In this document: positions 34,823 through 43,914 of the stretch, in pieces
Numbering within the stretch: the stretch's first letter is position 1
How the letters are laid out: every line of letters starts with the position of its first letter
Made by a program: the position numbers and the translations under genes
Assembly: GCA_965221465.1 (NCBI GenBank)
Contig: OZ244892.1
Location: 4,708,401 to 4,772,400 of the forward strand
Direction of reading: 5' to 3'
Source: Azophilus sp965221465
GTDB lineage: Bacteria > Pseudomonadota > Gammaproteobacteria > Pseudomonadales > Azotimanducaceae
Length of the DNA stretch: 64,000 nucleotides
The notes under the pieces: model-generated
The model's input: the letters and a program-made list of their open reading frames with translations, nothing else
The model's database searches: none
Told to the model about the DNA's origin: nothing

Positions 34823-34978
34823 CGATGACCCATGAGGACGGACGATGCTACATGCGCTCGCGTCGCGCGGATTCCGGTTCAGCTATTGACGGGGCGGCCG
34901 TCATGCAAAAAAGCGAAGCCTGACCGGCCGGGCGGTGTACACTCGGTTTGATCCGGGGTTGAATTGAGGTAAGAAGCG

Positions 34979-35833
34979 ATGCCAGCTCGATTTGTCAGCT
35001 TTTTCCTGCTGATTGTCTTTGCAACGACGGCGGTTGCCGACCTGTCGATGAGTTATCGGCGACTGCTGCCGCTGGAAGGGGGTTCGAACTTCCGCGACCT
35101 TGGCGGATACAGGACCACGGACGGCCAAACCGTTGCCAGGGGCCTCTTGTTCCGCTCCGGCGCGATGACGTCGTTGACCGAGGCGGACATGGCTTATCTG
35201 GATGGCTTCGGCATCGAGACCGTCGTCGACCTGCGTTCGAACGAAGAGATTGGCCTGTATCCGAACCATTGGGCGGCCAAGCGTCGCATCGAGGTGTTGA
35301 CGGGGGATTACTCGTTTGCCGCCATGGTGTCCGGCGATGAATCCGACAGCCGCCCCGGGATGGGCGAGTTGTACCCCCGACTGCTGCAATCGATCGGCCC
35401 TCTGATCAAGACTTACTTTGACCTGGCGCTCGATGACGGGGCGCCCATGGTGGTGAACTGCTCGGCCGGACAGGATCGAACGGGGGTAGTCTCCGCCCTC
35501 ATGCTGCTGCTGCTGGGAGTGCCCGAAGCCACCGTCATCGAAGACTACCTGCTGTCCACCGACTTTCGCCGGCCCGCCGTCGAGCAGGGCGGCGTCGATC
35601 TGGCCGAAGCCGCCAAGAGCAATGCCTTCGCGGCCGTAATGCTGGAATACCGCAAGGCCATGCCGCACCCCGACCGACCCAATCCATTGGTGACGCCGGA
35701 TGGCGTTCCATACCTCGCTTTCGTCATCGAACGCATTCGAGAGGAGCATGGATCGGTAGAGGCCTACGCCGAAGCGGAGCTGGGCATCGACGCCCAGGAC
35801 CTGGCCGATCTCAGGCGCAAGTATCTGCGCTGA
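34979..35833 (+). CDS. Exported tyrosine/dual-specificity phosphatase family protein
   Basis: 284 residues with a short signal peptide (RFVSFFLLIVFATTAVA) predicting export. SNFRDLGGYRT at 36-46 and the P-loop CSAGQDRTG (Cys161 to Arg167, CX5R) define the Y_phosphatase3 family (MptpB/lipid-phosphatase-like). It could hydrolyse phosphoproteins, phosphoinositides or extracellular phosphoesters. The first ATG after a 150-nt spacer is used. It is monocistronic as far as can be seen. Confidence 0.85.
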   Translation: MPARFVSFFLLIVFATTAVADLSMSYRRLLPLEGGSNFRDLGGYRTTDGQTVARGLLFRSGAMTSLTEADMAYLDGFGIETVVDLRSNEEIGLYPNHWAAKRRIEVLTGDYSFAAMVSGDESDSRPGMGELYPRLLQSIGPLIKTYFDLALDDGAPMVVNCSAGQDRTGVVSALMLLLLGVPEATVIEDYLLSTDFRRPAVEQGGVDLAEAAKSNAFAAVMLEYRKAMPHPDRPNPLVTPDGVPYLAFVIERIREEHGSVEAYAEAELGIDAQDLADLRRKYLR

Positions 35834-35962
35834 TTTCCGGTGGTTGCCCGGGCCGGTAACAACCCCGTTCGGCCCGATGTCGCCGTGCCCGCGGTCGTTT
35901 TGCGACCCGCAACCGGCCGTGCTACGTTGTCGGCTCGCCCTCGAGGCCCGGAGAACACACCC

Positions 35963-36757
35963 ATGAGCGACCGCGTGATGTCCCCCGAAGCCCTGGCCGA
36001 GGAGGAGGCGCGGCTGGTGGCCGAGTTCCACGAACGCGAGCGGCGCTCGGAGGAGAAGTATCCGAGTTCCGACGGCCAGCCCATGTCTGAGAACGACTTT
36101 CAGGGCTACGCCATTCGCTATTTCGACGCTGCGGTGCGCGTCAACTGGTACGGTGATCGACCCAACGTATACGTGGCCAGCGACCTGCTGATCTACGCCA
36201 AGGAAGGGGATCGGAAGGCGGTGGCGGCGCCGGACCTGTTCGTGGTGGTCGGCACGCGCGATCTGCCCCGCTACAGCTACCGGCTGTGGGAGGAACCGAA
36301 GCCGCCGGACTTCGCCCTGGAGGTGGCCTCGCCGAGCAGTTGGAAGCGCGACCTGAACGAGAAGCGGGCCATCTACGAGTCAATGGGTGTGCGCGAGTAC
36401 GTCGCCTGCGACCCGCGGGCAGAGTTCTACGAACCGCCGTTGCGGGGGTTCCGCCTCGAGGGCGGCTCGTACGTTCCTGTCGTTCCGGAGCGGCATGGCG
36501 GGTCTTGGACACTGCACAGCGAGGTGCTGGGGTTGACGTTCCGGCAGTTCGACCAGGAGGTGCGGCTGATGGACCCGGCGACCGGCATGGACCTCCCCAC
36601 CCAGGAGGAACTGCTCCTCAGTCACCGCCGCATCGCCGCGAGGGCCGAAGCGGCTGAAGAGCGTCAACGCGCTGCGGAGGCACGCGTGGCCGAATTGGAG
36701 GCGCGTTTGGGTCGGCACCGGGCAGGTGGCCATCACCCTTCCCAGGAATCTGGTTAG
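35963..36757 (+). CDS. Uma2-family PD-(D/E)XK nuclease-like protein
   Basis: 264 residues. The Uma2 (DUF820) core is visible: VYVASDLLIYAKEGDRKAVAAPDLFVVVG, then PPDFALEVASPSSWKRDLNEKRAIYESMGVREYVACDP, where Asp (PDL), Glu (LEV) and Lys (EKR) form the expected D-E-K catalytic set. The last 60 residues are an Ala/Glu/Arg-rich coiled coil, common in this family. Substrate and role are unknown; the family is expanded in cyanobacteria and some proteobacteria. The ATG at 35963 follows GGAGAACAC. It lies next to a methyltransferase-HNH gene on the opposite strand. Confidence 0.85.
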   Translation: MSDRVMSPEALAEEEARLVAEFHERERRSEEKYPSSDGQPMSENDFQGYAIRYFDAAVRVNWYGDRPNVYVASDLLIYAKEGDRKAVAAPDLFVVVGTRDLPRYSYRLWEEPKPPDFALEVASPSSWKRDLNEKRAIYESMGVREYVACDPRAEFYEPPLRGFRLEGGSYVPVVPERHGGSWTLHSEVLGLTFRQFDQEVRLMDPATGMDLPTQEELLLSHRRIAARAEAAEERQRAAEARVAELEARLGRHRAGGHHPSQESG

Positions 36758-36818
36758 CTTGCGCCGCAGCATTGGGATTGGCAGGGGTGGATATACCGGG
36801 CGTAGTGAAGGCAATCAA

Positions 36819-38516
36819 CTAACCGAGTCCTGATACAGACCATTCCACCAGCTGTTGATCCTGTTTGAGTCGTGCCCGCTGGTGCAGCGTTGCCTGATAG
36901 ATTTCTTGCAATGATGGACGGTCGTCGGAGAGTCCGGGCAGTGAGTATTCCGCCTCCATGAAGAACTGCTCGGATCGCTCCGAGTGTTCCCAGGCCTCTG
37001 CCCACCAATCGATGATGCGTGTGCGAGCGTCGGACATTGCCAGCGAGGAAGGCAGTTTGTCGAGCTTGCGCAGGTTGATGTCTGCCCGTGTCGGCATCAG
37101 ATTCCACAGGTCGTTGTTGTACCAGCGCACCCAGGGAAAACAGTGATCGATCTGGAACGACCGCCTTATCGAGTTGGCAGACCAGACGCATTTGAGATCG
37201 AAGCCTGCAGTTCTTATTTCTTCTGCCCTCGAGATGGCGACTTTGGTTTCGCGAGCGCTTTCCTGCCAGTCGAGACCGAGGCTATCGCTCGATGCATCCG
37301 CCACGCCCCAGCCTTTCGTCAACTGCGACCACTCCTTGACGATAGCCGGATCCAGCCAGCAAGCGTATTGCCCGAGCGTCTGCCAAAGCGGAGCTGGAAT
37401 TCGAAAACGACCGAATTTCGCCAGATAGTCCTTCGACAGGACCAGGTGCTTGGAAGAACTTTGCACACGTCTTGAATCGCATTGAAAGACAGGCTGGTCG
37501 GGAGACCCGGGATGGGTGATGTATCTTGCGGGCATCGCCTTGATGTTGCGACAGGCATCGCTGATTGCGCGGGTCACGATTGCTCCGCGTATTGGATCGA
37601 AGCGTGCGCCGAGCCGCAGGTCTGAAGGGGAAATCCCGGTCATCAGTTGCCTGAAGGCATCCTTCGCCCAACCGTAGCCGGTCTTGTTGCCGGGCAGTTG
37701 GGGAATGCCCCGATCCACCAGGCGCCGGTACTGCTTGATCCAATACAGGCCGACCACGCCGAAAGGAATGTCCACATGGTCATCGGTGCGCGTCATGACG
37801 ATACCCGGAGCGCTTTCCGCTATTCGCACCAGCACGCGCAACAAGCCCAGTTTGTAAGTGGATGACTTGTTGTCGTTGACAATGACATGGCGCAGCAGCG
37901 GCAGGCTGCCGGTGCCATCGTCCGGCAATTCAAACACCAGCGTTTCCCAACGCACGTGACCGCGCTCCAGATCTTCGGCTTCGGTGCGGTCCTTGAACGC
38001 AACGGCACGCCGATTGGCGTAGCCGATCAATTCGTCCGCGGAAGTGGGATGAAAGCCCCGCGCCGCGTTTTCGTGCTCGTCTGCGCCCTTGCGCAGGGTA
38101 ATCACCAACAGACCCGATGGATTGAGCAACTCGGAAAGGATGCGGAACGCTCTTTCCCGTTCCCTGGGCGCGACATGCATCCAGACCGCGCTCAACAGGA
38201 TCAGGTCGAATCTTCGCCCGAGCGCCCGGAGGACATTCAGGTTGGGCAAAGCGTCATCGAGCCAGGTCACCCTCGGATGCGACATCGAGGCGGCTTTATC
38301 GCGCATCACGCTCGGCTCGACGGCAACCACTTCCCAACCCAGTTCAGCCAACCAGTTGGCATCGCGCCCGGAGCCGGCGCCGATGTCGCAGGCGAAGCCG
38401 GGTTCCTCGCGCAGGTGTTGCGGTGCCCAGGCGCCATGGACCTCGGCGGCGCTCAGCTTGTCGTACGCCGCGATTCGGGCGTCAGGGTTCCGGTCGTAGT
38501 ACGCGGTGCTCTTCAT
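36819..38516 (-). CDS. Class I methyltransferase fused to a C-terminal HNH endonuclease domain
   Basis: 565 residues. Residues about 20-150 are a Rossmann methyltransferase: motif I ACDIGAGSGRDANWLAELGW (42-61), motif II VVAVEPS, and LILLSAVWMHV with LNPSGLLVITLRKG downstream. Residues about 180-440 form a region I do not recognise (SSTYKLGLLRVLVRIAES, FGVVGLYWIKQYRRLVD). Residues about 443-489 look like an HNH nuclease: CVWSANSIRRSFQIDHCFPW, then NDLWNLMPTRADINLRKLDKLP, giving D-H, N and N..K residues. The methyltransferase resembles small-molecule or generic types more than DNA methylases, so the target is open. Modification plus nuclease in one chain suggests restriction-like defence; this is inference. 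Confidence 0.7.
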   Translation of the reverse strand: MKSTAYYDRNPDARIAAYDKLSAAEVHGAWAPQHLREEPGFACDIGAGSGRDANWLAELGWEVVAVEPSVMRDKAASMSHPRVTWLDDALPNLNVLRALGRRFDLILLSAVWMHVAPRERERAFRILSELLNPSGLLVITLRKGADEHENAARGFHPTSADELIGYANRRAVAFKDRTEAEDLERGHVRWETLVFELPDDGTGSLPLLRHVIVNDNKSSTYKLGLLRVLVRIAESAPGIVMTRTDDHVDIPFGVVGLYWIKQYRRLVDRGIPQLPGNKTGYGWAKDAFRQLMTGISPSDLRLGARFDPIRGAIVTRAISDACRNIKAMPARYITHPGSPDQPVFQCDSRRVQSSSKHLVLSKDYLAKFGRFRIPAPLWQTLGQYACWLDPAIVKEWSQLTKGWGVADASSDSLGLDWQESARETKVAISRAEEIRTAGFDLKCVWSANSIRRSFQIDHCFPWVRWYNNDLWNLMPTRADINLRKLDKLPSSLAMSDARTRIIDWWAEAWEHSERSEQFFMEAEYSLPGLSDDRPSLQEIYQATLHQRARLKQDQQLVEWSVSGLG

Positions 38517-38937
38517 GCCCCGGTTGCTCGCCCCAAGTCCAATTGACGATCAACGCGGAAAAGGAATGGTGGGAAGATGGCGCGATTGAAGAGCATGATC
38601 CTGTAGGGCATCAGCCGGAGTCATTACCCCGTCCTGGCAGTGAAGGCAGCCAAATCGTCGAGGCTAAGCCCGATAGGCTTTTCGATCAACTCTTTCGCAC
38701 ATCTTGGACAGAAAAAAGACGAGCAAATGAACACAGGCAAAGACTGACCGTGGAAGCGATAGGCCCTTGTGGTGTGTCACGTATCGCGCAACCTTGCCGG
38801 ACAAAGGCGCATCCGGGCCTTGGGCAATTGGCGCCTGTCGTCCCGACCAATTACCCGAGAGTCCATTCTGGACAGATGGGTAACACTGACTGTAGTGTCA
38901 TGTAGACGGGGTCAGGTGCCCGGGTTCTTCTGACGAT
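38517..38937. other. 421-nt spacer, lower GC, no recognisable gene
   Basis: Lies between the divergent methyltransferase-HNH and PQQ-dehydrogenase genes. A plus-strand frame runs into it from inside the upstream gene and ends at 38905, but its peptide has no recognisable feature. GC is lower than in the left half of the window by eye. It may hold both promoters and degenerate DNA at an island edge. Confidence 0.5.
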
Positions 38938-40464
38938 ATGCATTGGATTATCAAGTCAATCATCGTTCTTGTCGTTCTGGCTGGTGTCGGCGTACTCGGG
39001 GTGGATTGGTTCATCAGCACCTACGATGAACGCGAGCCCTCTCGTCTGGCCTGGTTCGAACACTGCGCGGGATGCCATGGCGATCGGCTCGAAGGCACGG
39101 CAACCGCGCCGGGGCTGATTGCTGCCGAGTTGGAATTCGGTGATTCGACCCCGCAATTGATCCGCAGCATATCGGAACGGCACGAAACCCTCCCCGAGGA
39201 GATTTCGGGCTCCATGGTGAAAGCGTTGGCGCTCTATATCATCGAAAGAAGACAACGCTTGCCATCCATTGCCGATTCGCACTTGCATCGGCTCCCCGAG
39301 GGTGTTGTCGAGACACGACACCATGACTTCACCGTGGAATTGGTCACCGAATTATCGAGCGGGCCCTACTCGATCGAGCCGATGCCCGATGGGCGCATTC
39401 TCCTTGCAGAAAAAGTGCGTGGGTTGTCGGTGGTCGACACGCGGGGTCGACAGGGTCCGCTCGTTGCAGGTACACCGGAAGTCTGGCGCGAAATCATCCA
39501 CATTCGGGGTGGATATCTGGGTTTGGGGCAAATGCTGGATGTAGAGCTTCATCCCGAATACGCAACCAATGGCTGGATCTATTTCTCGCACGCCGATCGA
39601 TGTCAGCTCGATTGCGGAACGCCGTGGCCGAGATCCATGGTACGCGTCGTTCGAGGGCGCATCGTCGACAACGAGTGGGTCGACCATGAGGTTGTCTGGT
39701 CGGTTCACAAGGACAACTACACCGTTGTTCCCGACGGGGTTGCGGGAGGACGCATTGCCTTCGATGGTAACGGCGATCTTTATGTGACCGTTGGCGGCAA
39801 GAGTACGTACGACAATCTTCATGTGATGGATACGCCGTACGGCAAGATTCACCGGGTGCACGACGACGGTGGTGTTCCTGCCGACAATCCGTTCTGGCAA
39901 CCGGACAAGGAGAAATCGGAATCGTCTACCCGCAACACGGTTTGGTCTTACGGCCATAGAACGACGCAAGGGCTATCTACGGATCCGCGGACCGGATCGA
40001 TCTGGAGTAGCGAAATGGGGCCGCGGGGTGGCGATGAAGTCAACAAGATCGTTGGTGGCGGCAACTACGGCTGGCCGCTCTATACCAACGGCCTGGACTA
40101 CAATGCCGAGCCGGTGGCGATCGGTTACGATCTCGGTCTCGACTTTCCGTTGACCCAGACGATTCTGCCGGTGGTCGACTTCACGCCTGCACCGTCGCTT
40201 TCCAACTTTACCTTTCACCAGGGCCGGCGCTTTCCTGAATGGGGAAACGACATTCTCCTCGGCAGCCTGCGTGCACAGACGCTTTTTCGTATTCGGATCG
40301 TCGATGACCGAGTGGTCGAGCAGGAAATGCTCTTGACCCATTTCGCTCGTATACGCGATGTCGAGATGGGGTTCGATGGCCTGGTCTACGTTCTGCTCGA
40401 ACATGGCAAAGCAGGTTCCATCGTCAGACTCGTTCCACATGACGGGGCGCCGACCCCCACCTGA
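38938..40464 (+). CDS. Membrane-anchored cytochrome c fused to PQQ-dependent sugar dehydrogenase-like domain
   Basis: 508 residues. An N-terminal membrane anchor (about 4-22) is followed by a small cytochrome c domain with CAGCH at 43-47 and a candidate axial Met in SGSMVKALALYI. The rest (about 100-500) is a six-bladed beta-propeller of the soluble glucose/aldose dehydrogenase (YliI/GdhB) family: GPYSIEPMPDGRILLAEK, GLGQMLDVELHPEYATNGWIYFSH, EVWSVHKDNY-like Ca/PQQ contacts, WSYGHRTTQGL and SEMGPRGGDEVNKI. It would oxidise an alcohol or sugar in the periplasm and pass electrons directly to its own haem. Confidence 0.85.
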   Translation: MHWIIKSIIVLVVLAGVGVLGVDWFISTYDEREPSRLAWFEHCAGCHGDRLEGTATAPGLIAAELEFGDSTPQLIRSISERHETLPEEISGSMVKALALYIIERRQRLPSIADSHLHRLPEGVVETRHHDFTVELVTELSSGPYSIEPMPDGRILLAEKVRGLSVVDTRGRQGPLVAGTPEVWREIIHIRGGYLGLGQMLDVELHPEYATNGWIYFSHADRCQLDCGTPWPRSMVRVVRGRIVDNEWVDHEVVWSVHKDNYTVVPDGVAGGRIAFDGNGDLYVTVGGKSTYDNLHVMDTPYGKIHRVHDDGGVPADNPFWQPDKEKSESSTRNTVWSYGHRTTQGLSTDPRTGSIWSSEMGPRGGDEVNKIVGGGNYGWPLYTNGLDYNAEPVAIGYDLGLDFPLTQTILPVVDFTPAPSLSNFTFHQGRRFPEWGNDILLGSLRAQTLFRIRIVDDRVVEQEMLLTHFARIRDVEMGFDGLVYVLLEHGKAGSIVRLVPHDGAPTPT

Positions 40465-40548
40465 CTGCGATCGGATAAATGCTGATTTGCGGTGCATTAA
40501 TCCCGACGCGCTGCATAGCATGAATCCAAATGCCACGGGTCGGTTCTC

Positions 40549-41337
40549 ATGCTTTTGGAAAACAAGGTAGCCATCATCACGGGCTGTAACAGCGAAATCG
40601 GGATGGGCTGGGCGGCCGCCGTGAAATTTGCCGAGCAGGGCGCGGATGTGGTCGTGTGTGACTGGGCAACCGACAAGCTCGATCGACTCGTCAGTGAAAT
40701 CGAAAGGAAAGGTCGAGAAGGTCTCTGGGTTCGGGCCGACATCAGCGATCGAACGCAAGTCCAGCAGGTGGTGGATACCACGATGGATAAGTTCGGGCGG
40801 GTCGATGTGTTGATCAACAACGCAGGCATCGCCACCCACAATGGGCCCTTTCTCGAGTGCAGCGAGGACATGCTCGACCGCAATATCGCGGTCAATTTCA
40901 AAGGCGCATGGTATTTCTGCCAGGCAGTCATCCCGCATATGAGAGCGCAGGGCGGTGGCTCGATCGTCCACAACGCGTCGCTCAACGCCACGCGACCGGT
41001 TGCGGGTTGGGCGCCGTACACGACCTCCAAGATGGCCATGATCGGCATGAGCAAATCGATTGCGCTGGAATTCGGGGTCGACAACATTCGAAGCAATTGC
41101 ATTGCACCCGGGCCCATCCGTACAGAGCTCGGCCTGGGCGGTTCGAAACGCGTTGCAGAAGAAACCGGTTTGCCGTTTGACGAGGCGGTCAAGCTGGCCG
41201 AAAACGCAAATGTACTCGGTCGTTGGGGCGAACCGGGCGAGGCTGCGGATGTGATGGTCTATCTCGCCAGCGACATGTCGAGCTTCGTCACTGGGTCCAC
41301 CATCGATGTCGGTGGCGGTTTTGTGGTTGGAATGTAG
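40549..41337 (+). CDS. Short-chain dehydrogenase/reductase (1)
   Basis: 262 residues, classical SDR. The NAD(P) motif is TGCNSEIG (11-18), followed by NNAG at 90-93 and catalytic Ser144, Tyr157 and Lys161 (PYTTSK). The C-terminal GSTIDVGGGFVVG is typical. It interconverts an alcohol and a ketone; Asp38 (VVCDWA) after the second strand suggests NAD(H) over NADP(H). It follows the PQQ dehydrogenase by 84 nt and precedes a small membrane protein and an epimerase on the same strand. Confidence 0.87.
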   Translation: MLLENKVAIITGCNSEIGMGWAAAVKFAEQGADVVVCDWATDKLDRLVSEIERKGREGLWVRADISDRTQVQQVVDTTMDKFGRVDVLINNAGIATHNGPFLECSEDMLDRNIAVNFKGAWYFCQAVIPHMRAQGGGSIVHNASLNATRPVAGWAPYTTSKMAMIGMSKSIALEFGVDNIRSNCIAPGPIRTELGLGGSKRVAEETGLPFDEAVKLAENANVLGRWGEPGEAADVMVYLASDMSSFVTGSTIDVGGGFVVGM

Positions 41338-41357
41338 AGATTTCCAGGGGGAACAGA

Positions 41358-41744
41358 ATGAAACTCAATCTTGCAAGAGCAGCGGTCGTGCTGGTGATGC
41401 TGACCGGCATTTCCGGATTCAACATGGCGTTCAACGCCGACGGCATTCACTCGGTGTTCAACATGGTGCTCAATGATGCCGACGCCAACATCGGCGTACG
41501 TGCCGATATTGGTGGCGCCTTTATTGCGATGACAGTGTTCACGTTGCTGGGGTTGATCAAGACCAGTGCTCAGTGGATCTGGCCGGCAGTGATCTCTCTG
41601 GCCTGCATCATGATCGTGCGGACGTTTGGCGTCATTCAGTACGGCTACACCGACGCTCAAGGTGTGATACTGGCAATAGAGGTCGCGATGATTGCGCTCT
41701 TGAGTTTTGGTGCTACAACGTTCGCGCGGGAAGCAACTGGCTAA
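41358..41744 (+). CDS. Small four-helix membrane protein (DUF4345-like)
   Basis: 128 residues with four predicted membrane segments (about 5-22, 50-66, 73-90, 100-122). The second half starts RADIGGAFIAMTVFTLLGL and includes IVRTFGVIQYGYTDAQG, reminiscent of DUF4345 proteins, but the match is from memory and modest. No enzymatic motif. The ATG at 41358 has GGGGGAACAG upstream. Likely co-transcribed with the SDR before and epimerase after. Confidence 0.65.
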   Translation: MKLNLARAAVVLVMLTGISGFNMAFNADGIHSVFNMVLNDADANIGVRADIGGAFIAMTVFTLLGLIKTSAQWIWPAVISLACIMIVRTFGVIQYGYTDAQGVILAIEVAMIALLSFGATTFAREATG

Positions 41745-41765
41745 TCCGGATAAAGGGATGCATCG

Positions 41766-42737
41766 ATGGACAAACTACAAGGCAAGCGAATCCTGCTGAC
41801 CGGTGCTTCCGGCAAGGTGGGAATCCCGATGAGTCAGCGGCTGTTGGCCGATGACAACGAGGTGTGGGGCATAGCCCGTTTTACCGATCCCGATCGCAAG
41901 CAACGCCTCGATGACATGGGTGTGCAGACGCGTTCGGTCGATCTGCTCGACCCTGACTTCTCCGAGTTGCCCGAGCGGTTCGATCACGTCATACACCTGG
42001 GTGGCGATGTGTGTCAGGGCGACGAGACCGGAATTTTCATGCCCAATGGCAAGAGCTTTCACTTGGCCAATCAGGTCAATGGCGTGGGCACGGGCAAGGT
42101 CATGTCTCGCTTTCGCAATGCGGATTCCATCCTCGTCGTCAGCACGACCGGCGTATTCAAGAAGCGCGAACCGGATCAGTACGACCAACCGGAGGTCGAA
42201 GATGGCCTGCTGGGGCCATTCCACGACGATGCGCCACAGTACAGCGCGTCCAAGAATGCGCAGGAAGTCGTAGCGCGGTTTTGCGCGGATGAATTCGACG
42301 TGCCGACCACGATTGCCCGTTTGGGGTGTCAGGTCAGCACGATTGAAAACGGTCTGGCCGCAGGTTACGTCGGGGCCATTGCGGCAGGCATGCCATTCCC
42401 CGGGTTCCATGCAGATCGGCCCTGTGTATATCAGTACATTCATGATGACGACATCTACGATCATGTCCCGGGCCTGCTCTCCATCGCCTCGACGGACCCC
42501 GAAATCCTCAATTGGACCGGTGCTGAAATCGTCGATATTCGCGATGTCGCCAACCATATCGGCAAACGAATCGGCAAGGAGGAAATAGAATTCGTGCAAG
42601 ACCCATGGGGGCTGATGTGTACGATTTCCGATACCTCCAAACTCATTGAACGGGTTGGTCCCTGCAAGGTGGACTGGAAGGAAAGTTACGACCGGGTCAT
42701 CGACGAGTTGATGCCCGAGTGTCCGCGAGTGGCGTGA
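41766..42737 (+). CDS. NAD-dependent epimerase/dehydratase family protein (extended SDR)
   Basis: 323 residues. Glycine-rich TGASGKVG at 12-19, FDHVIHLGGDV at 72-82, VVSTTGVF at 124-131 and catalytic Tyr159/Lys163 in YSASK mark an extended SDR. It acts on an NAD-linked substrate such as a sugar nucleotide, steroid or other secondary alcohol. The segment RPCVYQYIHDDDIYD fits the substrate-domain region. It belongs to the plus-strand run 38.9-43.6 kb. Confidence 0.82.
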   Translation: MDKLQGKRILLTGASGKVGIPMSQRLLADDNEVWGIARFTDPDRKQRLDDMGVQTRSVDLLDPDFSELPERFDHVIHLGGDVCQGDETGIFMPNGKSFHLANQVNGVGTGKVMSRFRNADSILVVSTTGVFKKREPDQYDQPEVEDGLLGPFHDDAPQYSASKNAQEVVARFCADEFDVPTTIARLGCQVSTIENGLAAGYVGAIAAGMPFPGFHADRPCVYQYIHDDDIYDHVPGLLSIASTDPEILNWTGAEIVDIRDVANHIGKRIGKEEIEFVQDPWGLMCTISDTSKLIERVGPCKVDWKESYDRVIDELMPECPRVA

Positions 42738-42778
42738 ATCAAACGACACTGAGCGAGCCGGTTCCTCGGGGAAATTAA

Positions 42779-43636
42779 ATGAGTGAAGAACGATTACGCG
42801 CGATCGAGCCATGGATATGGGTCGATCTCGCAGATCGCCTGGCTTCCGGTCGTGACGTTTTGCCGTTCGAACAAGAGCAGGGCGTCGATGTTCAGGAACT
42901 CACCAAGAACTTTTTCAAGAGTGCAGACCTGGATTTCGAGAACAACACCGACCCGGCTCGACTCGTGGAAGAAATGGATGCGGCAGGGGTCGAGCGCGCC
43001 GTCATTTCGATCGATGCAGACGATACCAGTGAATATGCACTGTCCTTTGCAGAAAAGCACCCAGATCGGTTCTTCTACCAGGTAGGCCTGAAACCAACGG
43101 GGTCTATCCGTGAAGTCTCCAACCTCGTGAGCCTTGCAGAGAACCACCCGGTCGTGAGCGCGCGTATTACACCGTTCGTCACCGGCCTGGCGCCGGATCA
43201 TGCCTACTACTTTCCGGCTTATATTCGTTGTATCGATCTCGATATTCCCCTGCTGATCAATACCGGTGTGCCCGGGCCCATGGGGCCGGCCGCGTGTCAG
43301 GACCCGTTGCTACTCGACGCCGTTTGCCTGCAGTTTCCCGAACTGAAAATCGTCATGTCCCATGGTGCACACCCATGGTGGGAGATGGCCATTCGATTGA
43401 TGCAAAAGCACGTCAATCTTTACCTGTTGACCACAGCGTACCTACCCAAATACCTGCCGCCGGAGCTTCTGCAGTACATGAACACGCGTGGCTCTCGCAA
43501 GATTATCTACGGTTCCGATCACCCCTACCTGAACTTCAACCGAACACTTGCATCGGCAGTCGAGCTCGATCTGCGGGAGGGCGTGCTCGACAAGTATCTG
43601 TATCAGAACGCCAAGAATCTCTTCTTTGGTGGTTGA
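42779..43636 (+). CDS. Amidohydrolase-2 (ACMSD-like) family protein lacking the usual metal ligands
   Basis: 285 residues with the ACMSD/amidohydrolase-2 barrel pattern: LVEEMDAAGVERAVISIDADDTSEYAL, FPELKIVMSHGAHPWWEMA, RKIIYGSDHPYLNF and YLYQNAKNLFF at the end. The N-terminal DxHxH is absent (the aligned start reads WVDLADRLA), and the central ligand strand reads LLINTGVPG where a His is expected. His195, His198 and Asp247 remain. It may be a non-canonical decarboxylase/hydrolase or have lost metal. A stop codon lies just before the ATG, so no N-terminal part is hidden. Confidence 0.75.
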   Translation: MSEERLRAIEPWIWVDLADRLASGRDVLPFEQEQGVDVQELTKNFFKSADLDFENNTDPARLVEEMDAAGVERAVISIDADDTSEYALSFAEKHPDRFFYQVGLKPTGSIREVSNLVSLAENHPVVSARITPFVTGLAPDHAYYFPAYIRCIDLDIPLLINTGVPGPMGPAACQDPLLLDAVCLQFPELKIVMSHGAHPWWEMAIRLMQKHVNLYLLTTAYLPKYLPPELLQYMNTRGSRKIIYGSDHPYLNFNRTLASAVELDLREGVLDKYLYQNAKNLFFGG

Positions 43637-43663
43637 GCCGTAACCCACGTCCATCGCCGACGG

Positions 43664-43914
43664 ATGCGAATTCCGAACCCGGCGCGCCGGGACGACGACG
43701 CGCAACGAACACCTGACAACCGCTGGGAGAGAATCGGTGTGCGGTGCGTGTATCCGGCGCTGTTGAGGCTCATGCTTGCGCCCATCGTCGCGGTAAGCAC
43801 CTCCGCCTGGTGCGCCGCATGCACGTACCGTATACCGGTTCTCGGCGCCGGATCGAAGCCACCGCTCTCCGCGTCAGTGAGTGCTTTAAAATCAATAACT
43901 TGAAAATTTGTTTC
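43664..43914 (+). repeat. Structured dispersed repeat, unit D (full hairpin 43729-43843)
   Basis: First unit of a second tandem pair, 251 nt long. The leader has CCCGGCGCGCCGGG at 43678-43691. Left arm 43729-43760, loop 43761-43811, right arm 43812-43843 (32+51+32). One C-C mismatch at arm position 26; arm position 6 is a U.G wobble replacing C-G. The tail CTTTAAAATCAATAAC-TTGAAAATTTG is nearly identical to that of unit B. Confidence 0.88.

Noticed and set aside
38423..38905. 160-residue plus-strand frame before the PQQ dehydrogenase
   Set aside because: It starts inside the methyltransferase gene on the other strand, has no ribosome site, and its peptide has no recognisable features.
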